Of a DNA stretch of 64,000 bases, positions 29,806 through 38,991 are shown piece after piece. Below the pieces are notes generated by a model. That model saw nothing but the letters and a program-made list of their open reading frames with translations. It searched no databases and had not been told where the DNA came from. How positions within the stretch are numbered: position 1 is the first letter of the stretch; each line of letters opens with the position of its first letter. Origin of the DNA: Ligilactobacillus equi DSM 15833 = JCM 10991 (GTDB taxonomy: Bacteria; Bacillota; Bacilli; Lactobacillales; Lactobacillaceae); NCBI RefSeq assembly GCF_000615765.1, contig NZ_BAMI01000001.1, positions 104,547 through 168,546 on the forward strand. The letters are read 5' to 3'. Position numbers and translations under genes: made by a program.

Positions 29806-29851
29806 TGTGTAACATAGAGGTATACAGAAATAATTTAAGGGGATGTAAAGA

Positions 29852-30724
29852 ATGGTGGATGGAAATCAGTTTGAATTGCCACAACACGACCAAGCTACTG
29901 ACGATCTAACTCAGGTTTTGGTTGCAAAGATTGAATATTTAAAATCATTAGAAGATGCTGTTAAGCGGCAAGATGATCGTCTGGTTTATGAATTGATCGA
30001 CACGGAACGGTATGATAAAGAAGTTGTCCAAGCACGTCATGGTCGTAAAAACCAGGGATATGACCATTTAATTAATGACAGCTATGCTTTTTTAAATGAA
30101 TATTTAAGCACTAAATTGATTGCCTACTTGCGGGAAGAATATCCGTTCTTTTATTTTGAAAAGACCGATCTTGGTCAATTTCAGTTTTACTTTGGTAACT
30201 GGTGGGGCCGGCGACTTTTTGGGCAATTGGATGTATTGCATTTAGCCTTAAACTTTGACCAAGAAGAATTAGCTAAGCTTAAGGAATCTTTCGAACTTGA
30301 AGCTCAAGGTCAACGCTATAACAGTACTCGAATTCACGAATTAGCATCAGAAAACGATCGCTTACAAGCTTTAATTGATGGTCAAGATGAACGTGATGCT
30401 CAAAAGAATGAAATTCGACAAAAGATTAAAGAACTAGCGCAAGAAAAAACAAGTTTTTGGCGGTCGGGCGAACAAAAAGATGAAAAGCAAAAATTGCAAG
30501 CTCAATTAAGCGATTTAAGTGATCTTGACCAAAAAGCTAACGAAGCCTACCAAAAAATTCGTGATAATGAAAAGGTTGTTCTAGAATTATCTAAGGAAGA
30601 TACCTTATTAGGTTATGAAAGAGAAAGTATCGTGACGAAATTTGGTAGTTTTGAAACTTTCCAAAAACAAGTAGCTAGTCTATATCATAACTACCTGACA
30701 AAATTAATGACGCAAAAGGGGTAG
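29852..30724 (+). CDS. Unrecognised coiled-coil protein, first gene of a conserved-looking operon
   Basis: I do not recognise this 290-residue protein. The first 150 residues look globular, with an aromatic-rich stretch (YPFFYFEKTDLGQFQFYFGN, then WWGRRLFGQLD). Residues from about 150 to 250 form a charged coiled coil (LKESFELEAQ, IRQKIKELAQEK, KQKLQAQLSDLSDLDQK). There is no signal peptide, membrane helix or nucleotide-binding motif. Automatic pipelines may call it SbcC-like on the coiled coil alone, which is not supported because it has no Walker motifs. A good promoter and AAGGGGA lie upstream. The second unknown gene starts 10 nt after it. Confidence 0.75.
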   Translation: MVDGNQFELPQHDQATDDLTQVLVAKIEYLKSLEDAVKRQDDRLVYELIDTERYDKEVVQARHGRKNQGYDHLINDSYAFLNEYLSTKLIAYLREEYPFFYFEKTDLGQFQFYFGNWWGRRLFGQLDVLHLALNFDQEELAKLKESFELEAQGQRYNSTRIHELASENDRLQALIDGQDERDAQKNEIRQKIKELAQEKTSFWRSGEQKDEKQKLQAQLSDLSDLDQKANEAYQKIRDNEKVVLELSKEDTLLGYERESIVTKFGSFETFQKQVASLYHNYLTKLMTQKG

Positions 30725-30734
30725 GTGAGTACAG

Positions 30735-31718
30735 ATGACAAAAAAGCAAAAGCAAATTGATAAGAAAAAAAGTACTGGTCAAAAAGATAGTACTAAAATA
30801 GTAACGCCAACAGCCAGTGACCAACTTTTAGCTTATAGTCAACATTTAAAAGATGGGCTCAAACATGGGATGGAGTTTACCCAAATTATTGATACCTTAG
30901 TGGCAACTAAGGATTACCAAGAACTATTCAATGCCATCAGACAATTGGCGGCTTATGATTTAAATACTGCTTATGTAACTTATCCGCAACAGTATAGTAA
31001 GTCAGATTACTACCTTTTGTTCTTGAACCGTTTATCGGAATTAGCAAGAAAAAAATCGATGAATCTCCAAAGCGAAAAGGCTAAATTGGCTTTGAGCCAT
31101 CAATTTCCAGGAATTGAAGACCAAAGTAATTTTGTCTTTACTAAGTTAGACCAAGCCAAGGCCTACTATACAGAAGTTCAAAGTGGGCAAGATATCTTTT
31201 ATTTAGACTTTAAGGATGGAATTTTACGCTTTAATAGTGAAGCATTCACCAAACTGTTATTACAAAAGTACCAGGCTGCTGCGGTGCCCCCAAAGGTGTT
31301 GTTAAGTCTGGTGGATTATTTCTTAGACCTGGGCTTAATTTTTAAGGAACAATATGGTTTTGATGTGGACTTCAATGTCTTGGACCCTGATAACCACGGA
31401 GTCTATCCGATGATTAGTGATAAAACGCCTGAAGCCGCATTAGATCGCCTCTTTATTCAAGCACAAAAGGCTAACTATCGTTTACAAACGGATATTTATA
31501 GTCGCGCAATTTTGGAACTTAATGGGGGCATAACTTTAACTGCCTTTGATGTGGACCTGGTTGAGGAGGGCAAAGGACATCAATGGGTTTTAGGTGTAAG
31601 GGATGAAAAGCAAGAAGTTTCTTTGGTAAAACTCTTGCTTAAATATGATTTCTTACGAGACTGGTATTTGACTAATCAAGCAGAAGTGGCCATTCGTTCG
31701 GATGCCCGTTATTTTTAA
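30735..31718 (+). CDS. Unrecognised soluble protein, second gene of the operon
   Basis: A 327-residue protein I cannot assign. It opens with a very basic, probably disordered N-terminus (KKQKQIDKKKSTGQK), then helices to about residue 130. An alpha/beta region follows (FYLDFKDGILRFNSEAF) and a C-terminal part with AILELNGGITLTAFDVDLVEEGKG. There is no membrane helix or known active-site motif. AGGTGA precedes ATG 30735. It lies between two other unknown genes on one transcript, so a complex is a reasonable inference only. Confidence 0.72.
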   Translation: MTKKQKQIDKKKSTGQKDSTKIVTPTASDQLLAYSQHLKDGLKHGMEFTQIIDTLVATKDYQELFNAIRQLAAYDLNTAYVTYPQQYSKSDYYLLFLNRLSELARKKSMNLQSEKAKLALSHQFPGIEDQSNFVFTKLDQAKAYYTEVQSGQDIFYLDFKDGILRFNSEAFTKLLLQKYQAAAVPPKVLLSLVDYFLDLGLIFKEQYGFDVDFNVLDPDNHGVYPMISDKTPEAALDRLFIQAQKANYRLQTDIYSRAILELNGGITLTAFDVDLVEEGKGHQWVLGVRDEKQEVSLVKLLLKYDFLRDWYLTNQAEVAIRSDARYF

Positions 31719-31735
31719 ATTAGGATGTGAATAAT

Positions 31736-32188
31736 GTGGATGTATCCCAAATTTTAGTGCGAGCACGGCGACAAGAAAAAAAGAATTACCTTGTGCAAAG
31801 AGATTTTTCCGATAAAGAAATTTTAGGTCAGGCCTATATCAACTGGCAAGTTGCTCAGGCTGATTTAATTAAAGCAGTTAAAGTTGCACCTGACCAGCTT
31901 TTGGCAGCTTACGGGGAATTTTTACTGGCCTTTGCTCGCATTGCCAATCAAAGACAATGGGCATACAAATTATTGCTCGATGAAACCACAATTGCTAACT
32001 TTAAGAATAAGTGGCAAGCTCCAAGTCAAAGTAGTGTCTTTTTGATTATGAATCAATTGGTGAATAAGAGTTTTTTTAGTAATGACATGGAAGCTTTCAC
32101 CCATGCTTGGCATATTATTATAAAGTTTGGTTTGGTGGAGTTGCAAATTTCCGAAACTGAGTTGGATGCGTGGATTAAAGAGGGGTGA
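31736..32188 (+). CDS. Unrecognised small helical protein, third gene of the operon
   Basis: A roughly 150-residue, mostly helical protein (LLAAYGEFLLAFARIANQRQ, then WAYKLL). The GEFLLAFARIANQRQW helix faintly recalls the acidic helix of MazG or dimeric dUTPase folds, but the second acidic motif is not evident, so I do not assign that function. The start is uncertain: GTG 31736 is spaced better from AGGA at 31722-31725, while GTG 31727 would add three residues. The Pro-dipeptidase gene follows after 4 nt. Confidence 0.68.
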   Translation: MDVSQILVRARRQEKKNYLVQRDFSDKEILGQAYINWQVAQADLIKAVKVAPDQLLAAYGEFLLAFARIANQRQWAYKLLLDETTIANFKNKWQAPSQSSVFLIMNQLVNKSFFSNDMEAFTHAWHIIIKFGLVELQISETELDAWIKEG

Positions 32189-32192
32189 CTAG

Positions 32193-33254
32193 ATGTATCA
32201 AACGCGCTTGAAGAAATTACGGGCTTTAATGGCCCAAATGAGTGTTGATGGTTTCTTAGTAACCAATCGCACTAATATTTATTACTTGAGTGGGTTTTTA
32301 GGTGATGATGGTTTACTTTTAATTACCGAAAAAGACCAGTATCTTATTACGGATAGCCGTTTTGAAGAACAAATTAAAAGTCAGGTGCAAGGTTATCAAG
32401 TTAAAATTACCCGCGCCTATTTGCAAGAAGCCTTAGTATGTAGTCAAAAAGATGGGGTCGTCGCGCTTGCTTTTGAAAGTGATTTAGATTATGCATCTTA
32501 TGATTATTTGGATGAAAACGCTTGGTCAGATGTGGTGGCCTTAAGTGGTGTGATTCAACAATTACGTTCGGTTAAAGATACCGATGAAATCGAAAAAATT
32601 CGCCAAGCTTGTCAATTAGCGGCTCAAGGTTATGATTTTATCTTAAACCATGTACGAGCTGGAATGACAGAGATTACTTTAGCTAACGACTTGGAATACT
32701 TCATGAAACAAAAAGGAGCGAGTCAGGCTTCTTTTGAAACAATTTTGGCGAGTGGTGAAAAAACGACTTGGCCACATGGAGTTGCGGGGAATAAATTGAT
32801 TCAACTAGGTGATTTAATTACATTGGATTTTGGTTTTTACAAAGACTACTACACCTCAGATGTGACCCGAACCTTTGCTTTGGGACCTCAGTCTGACGAA
32901 ATTAAAAAGATCTATCAAATCGTTTTGGAAGCCAAGAATCGGACGATTGCCGCGATTAAAGCGGGGGTTAACGGACAAGAGCTTGACCAAATTGGTCGGC
33001 AATATATCGAAAGCAAAGGTTATGGTCCTTACTTTAACCATGGGATGGGGCATGGAATTGGTTTAGATATTCATGAAGGTCCGAATGTTTCTAGCCGGAT
33101 TGAAGATTACTTGCAAGCTAACCAAGTTATTACCATTGAACCAGGAATTTACGTACCTGGTGTTGGTGGGGTTCGGATTGAAGATGATATTTTAGTAACT
33201 GAAAATGGTTATGAAAACTTGACAGATTTTAAGCAAGAATGGCTGGAATTGTAA
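32193..33254 (+). CDS. M24-family Xaa-Pro peptidase
   Basis: A cytoplasmic metallopeptidase of 353 residues that cleaves X-Pro bonds, important for using proline-rich peptides. The N-terminal creatinase-like domain is followed by the pita-bread fold with metal ligands in LDFGFYKDYYTSDVTRTF, GHGIGLDIHEGP, TIEPGIYV and VRIEDDIL. GAGGGGTGA precedes the ATG. It is the fourth gene of the operon that starts at 29.8 kb, and lies before efp, the usual Firmicutes order. PepP and PepQ specificity cannot be told apart here. Confidence 0.93.
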   Translation: MYQTRLKKLRALMAQMSVDGFLVTNRTNIYYLSGFLGDDGLLLITEKDQYLITDSRFEEQIKSQVQGYQVKITRAYLQEALVCSQKDGVVALAFESDLDYASYDYLDENAWSDVVALSGVIQQLRSVKDTDEIEKIRQACQLAAQGYDFILNHVRAGMTEITLANDLEYFMKQKGASQASFETILASGEKTTWPHGVAGNKLIQLGDLITLDFGFYKDYYTSDVTRTFALGPQSDEIKKIYQIVLEAKNRTIAAIKAGVNGQELDQIGRQYIESKGYGPYFNHGMGHGIGLDIHEGPNVSSRIEDYLQANQVITIEPGIYVPGVGGVRIEDDILVTENGYENLTDFKQEWLEL

Positions 33255-33261
33255 AAAGAGC

Positions 33262-33291
33262 TTGCAATCGTGGTGAAAATATTGATATTAT
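33262..33291 (+). promoter_or_regulatory. efp promoter
   Basis: TTGCAA at 33262-33267, an 18-nt spacer and TATTAT at 33286-33291. Confidence 0.55.
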
Positions 33292-33326
33292 GGAGTGTAT
33301 ACTAAAATTTTGTAGGAGGATTATTC

Positions 33327-33884
33327 ATGATTTCAGTTAATGATTTTAAAAATGGTTTAACCATCGAAGTTGATGGTGAATTATGGCGTGTCGTAGAATT
33401 TCAGCACGTTAAACCAGGGAAAGGTAGTGCCTTTGTACGTTCTAAGTTAAAGAACTTACGGACAGGTGCGGTACAAGAAAAGACTTTCCGGGCCGGAGAA
33501 AAAGTGGCTCAAGCTCAAATTGATCGTAAGAAGATGCAGTACTTATACGCTGATGGTGACAACCATGTCTTTATGGATACTGACACATACGAACAATTAG
33601 AATTACCAGGTTCCCAAATTCAAGAAGAATTGAAATTCTTAAAGGAAAACGAAATTGTTTCTATCATTATGTTCGGTGCCGAAACTTTAGGAGTAGAATT
33701 GCCTAACACTGTTGATTTAGAAGTTAAGGAAACTGAAGCTACTATTAAAGGTAATACCGCTTCTGGTGGTTCTAAACCTGCAACAATGGAAACTGGTGTT
33801 GTTGTCCAAGTTCCTTTCTTTATCAACGAAGGGGATGTTCTAACAATTAACACGGTGGATGGTTCCTACATTTCACGTGCTTAA
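33327..33884 (+). CDS. efp: Translation elongation factor P
   Basis: A tRNA-shaped factor of 185 residues that rescues ribosomes stalled at polyproline. The tip loop reads [15 protein letters not shown], with K32 as the residue modified in Bacillus. The C-terminal OB domain ends with [25 protein letters not shown] precedes the ATG. It is followed closely by yqhY and nusB. Confidence 0.97.
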   Translation: MISVNDFKNGLTIEVDGELWRVVEFQHVKPGKGSAFVRSKLKNLRTGAVQEKTFRAGEKVAQAQIDRKKMQYLYADGDNHVFMDTDTYEQLELPGSQIQEELKFLKENEIVSIIMFGAETLGVELPNTVDLEVKETEATIKGNTASGGSKPATMETGVVVQVPFFINEGDVLTINTVDGSYISRA

Positions 33885-33907
33885 TTTTTCAAAGGGGGTT
33901 TTTGCTA

Positions 33908-34339
33908 ATGGCTGAAGATAATTACATTGTCTTAGCGAGTGACGAACCTAGCTTAGGGACGGTGCAAATCGCACCCGAAGTTATTGAAGTGATTATTGGC
34001 ATTGCTGCGCGCAAAGTAGACGGTGTTTACTCCATGCGTGGGACGCTTGCGAATAACTTTTCTGAATTATTTGGACGTCAATCGCGGGGTAAAGGTGTTA
34101 AACTTAACCAAGATGAACAAGGTTTGAAGGTTGATGTTTATGCTTACTTGAATTATGGAGTTAGTGTACCTAAGGTTGCTGAACAAATTCAAGAAAAAGT
34201 GAAACAACAAGTTATGTTCATGACCAACTTAACGCTTGATCAAGTTGATGTTCATGTGCAAGGGGTTGTACCAGAAAAAAATGATGGTCAACCTGCAATT
34301 GATCCAGATAACTTATTTGGCGAAGAGGAAGAAAAATAA
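33908..34339 (+). CDS. Asp23/Gls24 family protein YqhY
   Basis: A 143-residue protein of the alkaline-shock (Asp23) family. The conserved IAPEVIEVIIGIAARKVDGVYSM segment and the VDVYAYLNYGVSVPKVAEQIQEKVK strand-helix are clear. In Bacillus, YqhY is linked to control of acetyl-CoA carboxylase; here that is only by homology. The ATG at 33908 follows AAAGGGGG; an upstream TTG at 33902 is less likely. Its stop overlaps the nusB start (TAATG). Confidence 0.9.
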   Translation: MAEDNYIVLASDEPSLGTVQIAPEVIEVIIGIAARKVDGVYSMRGTLANNFSELFGRQSRGKGVKLNQDEQGLKVDVYAYLNYGVSVPKVAEQIQEKVKQQVMFMTNLTLDQVDVHVQGVVPEKNDGQPAIDPDNLFGEEEEK

Positions 34340-34743
34340 TGACAATCACACAACACGATAAGCGGACCTATGCGTTTCAAACTTTATTTGCAATGAGTAG
34401 TAATCCAGAAACAAATGCACAAGAAGTTTTTGCCCATTTATTAGATAATCAAACTGACGTTGAAAATGAAGTGCCAGCAGATATTAAAGAGTTGGTTGAA
34501 GGCGTACTTACTAACCGCCTGGCAATCGATGATTTAATAGGGACACACCTAAAAGCTGGGTGGTCAATCGCCCGTTTAAACAAGGCTGATTTGGCAATTC
34601 TTCGTTTAGCAGTGTATGAAATGAAGTACACTGAAACACCCGCAAAAATTGCTTTAAATGAAGCCTTACAATTAGCAAAGGAATTTTCTGATGATAAATC
34701 CCGGAAGTTTATCAACGCCGTTTTAGCAAATTTCTTAGCCTAA
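34339..34743 (+). CDS. nusB: Transcription antitermination protein NusB
   Basis: An all-helical RNA-binding protein of 134 residues acting with NusE in rRNA antitermination. The C-terminal half is typical: SIARLNKADLAILRLAVYEMKY, then PAKIALNEALQLAKEFSDDKSRKFINAVLANFL. It overlaps yqhY by one base, suggesting coupled translation, and is followed by a terminator. Confidence 0.96.
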   Translation: MTITQHDKRTYAFQTLFAMSSNPETNAQEVFAHLLDNQTDVENEVPADIKELVEGVLTNRLAIDDLIGTHLKAGWSIARLNKADLAILRLAVYEMKYTETPAKIALNEALQLAKEFSDDKSRKFINAVLANFLA

Positions 34744-34746
34744 GAG

Positions 34747-34776
34747 AAAGCAGTCAATTTTGGACTGCTTTTTTAT
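34747..34776 (+). terminator. Terminator after nusB
   Basis: AAAGCAGTC pairs with GACTGCTTT, followed by TTTTATTTT. Confidence 0.92.
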
Positions 34777-34839
34777 TTTGCATCATCGGGAAATATGCTA
34801 AAATTATCTTAATGATATTTAGGAACGGAGGGGTTAATT

Positions 34840-35673
34840 GTGACAACCCTAATGGACGGAAAAAAGTTGGCGCAAGAAATTCGGACCCAATTAAAAGACG
34901 AAGTAGCTCAAAATGGGCTTGTCCCACGCTTAGCAGTGATTTTGGTGGGGGATGATCCCGCCAGTCAAGTTTATGTGCGCAATAAGCAAAGAGCGGCTGA
35001 AAAAATTGGTATAAAAACGGTCGACCATCATTTACCGGCGACGGTGGGCCAAGAAGCACTCTTAGATTTGATTTATCAATATAATGAAGACCCTAATATT
35101 CATGGTATTTTGGTCCAATTGCCATTGCCAGACTCAATTGACGAAGCTAAGATAACGCATGCTATTTCACCTCAAAAAGACGTTGATGGTTTTCATCCGA
35201 TTAATCTAGGACACTTGTTCATGAACAAACCTTACTCTTTACCATGTACCCCTCGGGGAATTATGGAACTGTTAGCGCACTACAAAATCAATCCTAGTGG
35301 TAAGGACGTAGTTATTGTGGGACGTTCTAATATTGTGGGGCGTCCGATGGCGGCTTTGATGTTGAATGCCGATGCGACCGTCACAGTGACTCATAGTCGA
35401 ACACGAAATCTCGCACAAAAGACGCGCCAGGCTGATATTTTGATTGTAGCTACGGGGCAAGCACAAATGCTAGATGCCTCTTACATTAAAGAAGGAGCTG
35501 TTGTCGTGGACGTCGGGGTTAATCGTTTGGAAGACGGATCCTTGGTTGGGGATGTGGACTTTGAAAGTATGTTAGGCAAAGCTGCTTATCTAACACCTGT
35601 GCCTGGTGGGGTGGGTCCGATGACAATTGCCATGTTAATGAAACAAACGGTTGAATTTGCACAAAGAGGGTGA
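34840..35673 (+). CDS. folD: Bifunctional methylenetetrahydrofolate dehydrogenase/cyclohydrolase
   Basis: A one-carbon enzyme of 277 residues. The catalytic YVRNK (Tyr-x3-Lys), VQLPLPDSI, PCTPRGIMELL and the Rossmann segment VIVGRSNIVGRPMAALML are present. Translation starts at GTG 34840 behind GGAGGGG. It heads the folD-xseA-xseB-ispA-tlyA-argR-recN run, whose tight spacing suggests one transcript. Confidence 0.96.
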   Translation: MTTLMDGKKLAQEIRTQLKDEVAQNGLVPRLAVILVGDDPASQVYVRNKQRAAEKIGIKTVDHHLPATVGQEALLDLIYQYNEDPNIHGILVQLPLPDSIDEAKITHAISPQKDVDGFHPINLGHLFMNKPYSLPCTPRGIMELLAHYKINPSGKDVVIVGRSNIVGRPMAALMLNADATVTVTHSRTRNLAQKTRQADILIVATGQAQMLDASYIKEGAVVVDVGVNRLEDGSLVGDVDFESMLGKAAYLTPVPGGVGPMTIAMLMKQTVEFAQRG

Positions 35674-35677
35674 TTTC

Positions 35678-37018
35678 TTGGCAGAAGAAAAGAAATATTT
35701 GACGATTAGTCAGTTAAACCACTATGTCGGCTTGAAATTTAGTAAGGATCCTTATCTCAGGCAGGTGATGGTGGTGGGAGAAATTTCTAACTTTAGGTTA
35801 CGACCTAGCCACCAGTATTTTAGTTTGAAAGATGAAAACGCTGAAGTTAGTGTGACCATGTTTCGTAATGATTTTGCTCGAGTGAATTTTCAACCGGAAA
35901 ACGGGATGAAGGTCTTAGTCATTGGGGATGTTGGCTTGTATGAAGGTCGGGGGCAGTATCAAATTCGTTTGACGCATATGGAACCTTTGGGAATTGGAGC
36001 TTTATACCAAGCTTTCCAACAATTACAAACTAAATTGAACCAAGAGGGATTGTTTAATCCGGCTTATAAGAAACCACTTGTACGTTATCCTAAGCGAATT
36101 GCAGTGATTACTTCGCCATCAGGAGCGGTAATTCGGGATATTATCACCACGGTTAAGCGTCGTTATCCAATTGTACAATTAGTTTTATTTCCAGCCGTGG
36201 TACAAGGCCAAAATGCAGCAGCTTCATTAGTTGGTCGTTTAAAGGAAGTTAACGCTCGTGGTGATTTCGACACTATCATTATTGGACGTGGGGGTGGCTC
36301 GCTAGAAGACCTCTGGCCATTTAATGAAGAAGCCGTGGCTCGGGAAATTTTTGCTAGCCAAATTCCTATTATCTCTTCTGTGGGGCACGAAACTGATACC
36401 ACTTTAAGTGATTTGGTAGCTGATGTGCGGGCGGCTACGCCAACGGCCGCAGCGGAATTAGCTACGCCGGTTCTAGCTGAAGAGATAATGAGAATTCAAC
36501 AAGCTCAATTGCGTTTGCAACAAGCCGTACGGAATACTTTAGCAGCTAAACAACAAATTTATCAAAGATTGATGCAAAGTTATGTTTTTACCAATCCTTT
36601 GCGGATTTATGAACGTCAGATACAACAGGTCGACTTTTTGAAACAAAACCTGCAACAGATTTTTGGTACAGGGTTACAGAATCGCCGTGCTTGGGTGGAT
36701 AATCTATCCCAACGTTTGCAAAATCAAAGTCCGCTGACGCGGATTCACCAAGGGCAAACTAACATTGCTAATTTACAAACTCGTCTGCAAATGGCGCAAA
36801 AACGTAAAATCGAAATTAGTCAAGCTAATTGGCAACGTCAAATTGGACGGCTTGATGCTGTCTCACCGCTTAAGGTTATGCAAAGAGGTTATGCCTATGT
36901 CCAAAAGAAAGGCCAAGTGGTTCACAGTGTGGCGGAATTAGAAGTTGGTAGTCAAGTGGCCCTACAGTTAGCTGACGGGAGCGCACAAGCAAAAATTACA
37001 GAAATTAAAGGTGAATAG
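35678..37018 (+). CDS. xseA: Exodeoxyribonuclease VII large subunit
   Basis: The large subunit of the single-strand DNA exonuclease; 446 residues. It has an N-terminal OB fold (VMVVGEISNFRLRPSHQYFSLKDE, read in parts), the catalytic core with ITSPSGAVIRDI, IIIGRGGGSLEDLWPFNEE and the HETDTTLSD motif, and a long helical C-terminus. I choose TTG 35678, 4 nt after folD stops, behind AGAGGG; an earlier in-frame TTG lies inside folD. It overlaps nothing and is followed 1 nt later by xseB. Confidence 0.94.
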   Translation: MAEEKKYLTISQLNHYVGLKFSKDPYLRQVMVVGEISNFRLRPSHQYFSLKDENAEVSVTMFRNDFARVNFQPENGMKVLVIGDVGLYEGRGQYQIRLTHMEPLGIGALYQAFQQLQTKLNQEGLFNPAYKKPLVRYPKRIAVITSPSGAVIRDIITTVKRRYPIVQLVLFPAVVQGQNAAASLVGRLKEVNARGDFDTIIIGRGGGSLEDLWPFNEEAVAREIFASQIPIISSVGHETDTTLSDLVADVRAATPTAAAELATPVLAEEIMRIQQAQLRLQQAVRNTLAAKQQIYQRLMQSYVFTNPLRIYERQIQQVDFLKQNLQQIFGTGLQNRRAWVDNLSQRLQNQSPLTRIHQGQTNIANLQTRLQMAQKRKIEISQANWQRQIGRLDAVSPLKVMQRGYAYVQKKGQVVHSVAELEVGSQVALQLADGSAQAKITEIKGE

Positions 37019-37019
37019 G

Positions 37020-37238
37020 ATGACAGAAAGAACATTTGAACAAAACTTAGCAGAATTAGAACAAATCGTTAATCGTCTAGAACAAGGGGATGTTTCCTTA
37101 GAAGACTCACTGCAACAATTCCAAAGAGGTATGTCTTTAAGCAAGCAACTTCAAGACACTTTAACCCAAGCCGAAACGACCTTTACCAAGATGGTCAATG
37201 ATAACGGCCAAGAAGAACCGTTCTCTGAGGAACTTTAG
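37020..37238 (+). CDS. xseB: Exodeoxyribonuclease VII small subunit
   Basis: A 72-residue helical hairpin subunit that binds XseA. The FEQNLAELEQIVNRLEQGDVSLEDSL segment and FQRGMSLSKQLQ are diagnostic. ATG 37020 overlaps the last bases around the xseA stop, with AAAGGTGA upstream. ispA begins 2 nt after its stop. Confidence 0.94.
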   Translation: MTERTFEQNLAELEQIVNRLEQGDVSLEDSLQQFQRGMSLSKQLQDTLTQAETTFTKMVNDNGQEEPFSEEL

Positions 37239-37240
37239 TC

Positions 37241-38125
37241 ATGAATCAACAGGTAACGTATTTTCAAAATCTTTACTTACCCCAAATTGAGCAGACCTTA
37301 GAAGATTACTTAGGACAAATTAAAGGGCAAGCTAGCTTGAAAAAAGCTATGCAATACTCCTTAAAGGCGGGAGGGAAACGGATTCGTCCTCTTTTAATGT
37401 TAGCAAGTTTGTATGTTTTAAATGGTAAGATTGATCAAAATAGTCTTCAAGTGGCGGCTAGCTTAGAAATGGTCCATACCTATTCTTTGATTCATGATGA
37501 TTTACCCGCTATGGATAATGATGATTTACGGCGGGGGAAGCCCACTAATCATAAAATTTTTGGGGAAGCTTTGGCGATTTTGGCTGGAGATGGCCTTTTG
37601 ACTAATGCTTTTGATTTGATCTTAAGTACCAAGTTAAATCCGCATTTGCAGGTTAAATTGGCTCAAAATCTTAGTCGGGCTGCAGGTGTTCAAGGTATGG
37701 TCTCTGGCCAGGTAGCTGATATGGCTGGTCAAGGTAAGCAACTAAGTTTGGAATCGTTGAAGAAACTCCACAACGAAAAGACTGGGGCTTTGCTAGCCTA
37801 TGCTTGTCAAGCTGGAGCACTTTTAGCTGGAGTTGATGATAATTTAGTGGCTAAACTCAGTAAATTTGGGCTTGAATTTGGCTTAGCTTTCCAAATTTAT
37901 GATGATATTTTGGATGTGACCAAGACAACTGTCGAACTGGGGAAAACAGCCGGTAAGGACGTTGCAGAGGCGAAAAACACTTATGTCGCCCTCTTAGGTC
38001 TTGCCGGAGCCAAGCAAGAACTCCAGGCTACCTTGAGTCAAGCCACTGATGTTTTAGCTGACATTACTTTAATGGGTTATGATGTCACGCTATTAACAGG
38101 ATTTTTAGAATATTTTGAAATTTAA
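37241..38125 (+). CDS. ispA: Farnesyl/geranylgeranyl diphosphate synthase
   Basis: A trans-prenyltransferase of 294 residues. The first Asp-rich motif is DDLPAMDNDD and the second DDILD; GGKRIRPLL and the NHKIFGEALAILAGDGLL segment are typical. Product length cannot be fixed from the sequence alone. In Bacillus dxs follows this gene, but here tlyA follows at once, in keeping with the mevalonate route. Confidence 0.94.
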   Translation: MNQQVTYFQNLYLPQIEQTLEDYLGQIKGQASLKKAMQYSLKAGGKRIRPLLMLASLYVLNGKIDQNSLQVAASLEMVHTYSLIHDDLPAMDNDDLRRGKPTNHKIFGEALAILAGDGLLTNAFDLILSTKLNPHLQVKLAQNLSRAAGVQGMVSGQVADMAGQGKQLSLESLKKLHNEKTGALLAYACQAGALLAGVDDNLVAKLSKFGLEFGLAFQIYDDILDVTKTTVELGKTAGKDVAEAKNTYVALLGLAGAKQELQATLSQATDVLADITLMGYDVTLLTGFLEYFEI

Positions 38126-38144
38126 GATGAAGGATTTTATTTGA

Positions 38145-38978
38145 ATGAAAAAAGAACGTGTAGATGTATTATTGGTTGAGCAAGGACTCTTTGATACCCG
38201 GGAACAAGCTAAAAGAGCGGTGATGGCCGGGGAGATTTTAGGTGAAAATGAGGAACGCTTAGATAAGCCCGGAATGAAGATTGATGTGGCAACCAAACTT
38301 CACTTTAAAGGTACCAAAATGCCTTATGTTAGTCGTGGAGGTTTGAAACTAGAAAAAGCTTTGAAGGTTTTTCATACTTCAATTAAGAATAAAACGGTGT
38401 TGGATATCGGTTCTTCAACGGGAGGTTTTACAGATGTGGCTCTTCAAAAAGGGGCGAAGCTATCTTACGCCTTAGATGTGGGGACCAATCAATTGGCGTG
38501 GAAATTGCGACAAGACGAACGTGTAGTGGTGATGGAAAATACTAACTTTCGTTACTCTAAGTTAACCGATTTTACGTCTGGTCAACCAGATTTTGCGACT
38601 ATCGATGTTTCTTTTATTTCTTTGAAATTAATTTTACCCAATCTTCATACTATTATTCAACCTGGGGGCTCTGTAGTTGCCTTGATTAAGCCGCAATTTG
38701 AAGCTGGTCGGGAACGGATTGGCAAAAATGGGATTGTTCGCGATCCAAAGGTTCATCAAGATGTTTTGGAAGAGATTCTTAATTTTGCAGCTAAAAGTGG
38801 TTACCAAGTGGCTGAGCTAGACTTTTCACCAATTACGGGTGGTGAAGGTAATATCGAATTTTTAGTCCACTTACAGGCTGTCGAAACTGGCGCCATTGCG
38901 GCCGATATTGACATTGATGCTGTTGTCAAGCAGGCTCACCAAACTTTAGAATTAAAGGATAAAAAGTTGATTAAGTAG
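38145..38978 (+). CDS. TlyA-family rRNA 2'-O-methyltransferase
   Basis: A protein of 277 residues with an N-terminal S4 RNA-binding domain (ERVDVLLVEQGLFDTREQAKRA) and an FtsJ-type methyltransferase domain (LDIGSSTGGFTDVAL, catalytic Lys and Asp in DVGTNQLAWKLR and IDVSFISLKLI). It probably methylates ribosomal RNA. Bacterial TlyA proteins are sometimes mislabelled haemolysins. GAAGGA precedes ATG 38145. Confidence 0.92.
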   Translation: MKKERVDVLLVEQGLFDTREQAKRAVMAGEILGENEERLDKPGMKIDVATKLHFKGTKMPYVSRGGLKLEKALKVFHTSIKNKTVLDIGSSTGGFTDVALQKGAKLSYALDVGTNQLAWKLRQDERVVVMENTNFRYSKLTDFTSGQPDFATIDVSFISLKLILPNLHTIIQPGGSVVALIKPQFEAGRERIGKNGIVRDPKVHQDVLEEILNFAAKSGYQVAELDFSPITGGEGNIEFLVHLQAVETGAIAADIDIDAVVKQAHQTLELKDKKLIK

Positions 38979-38991
38979 GTGAAGTTGTAAT

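Noticed and set aside
29852..30724. SbcC-type exonuclease
   Set aside because: Only the coiled coil recalls SbcC. The protein has no Walker A, Walker B or ABC signature and is far too short.
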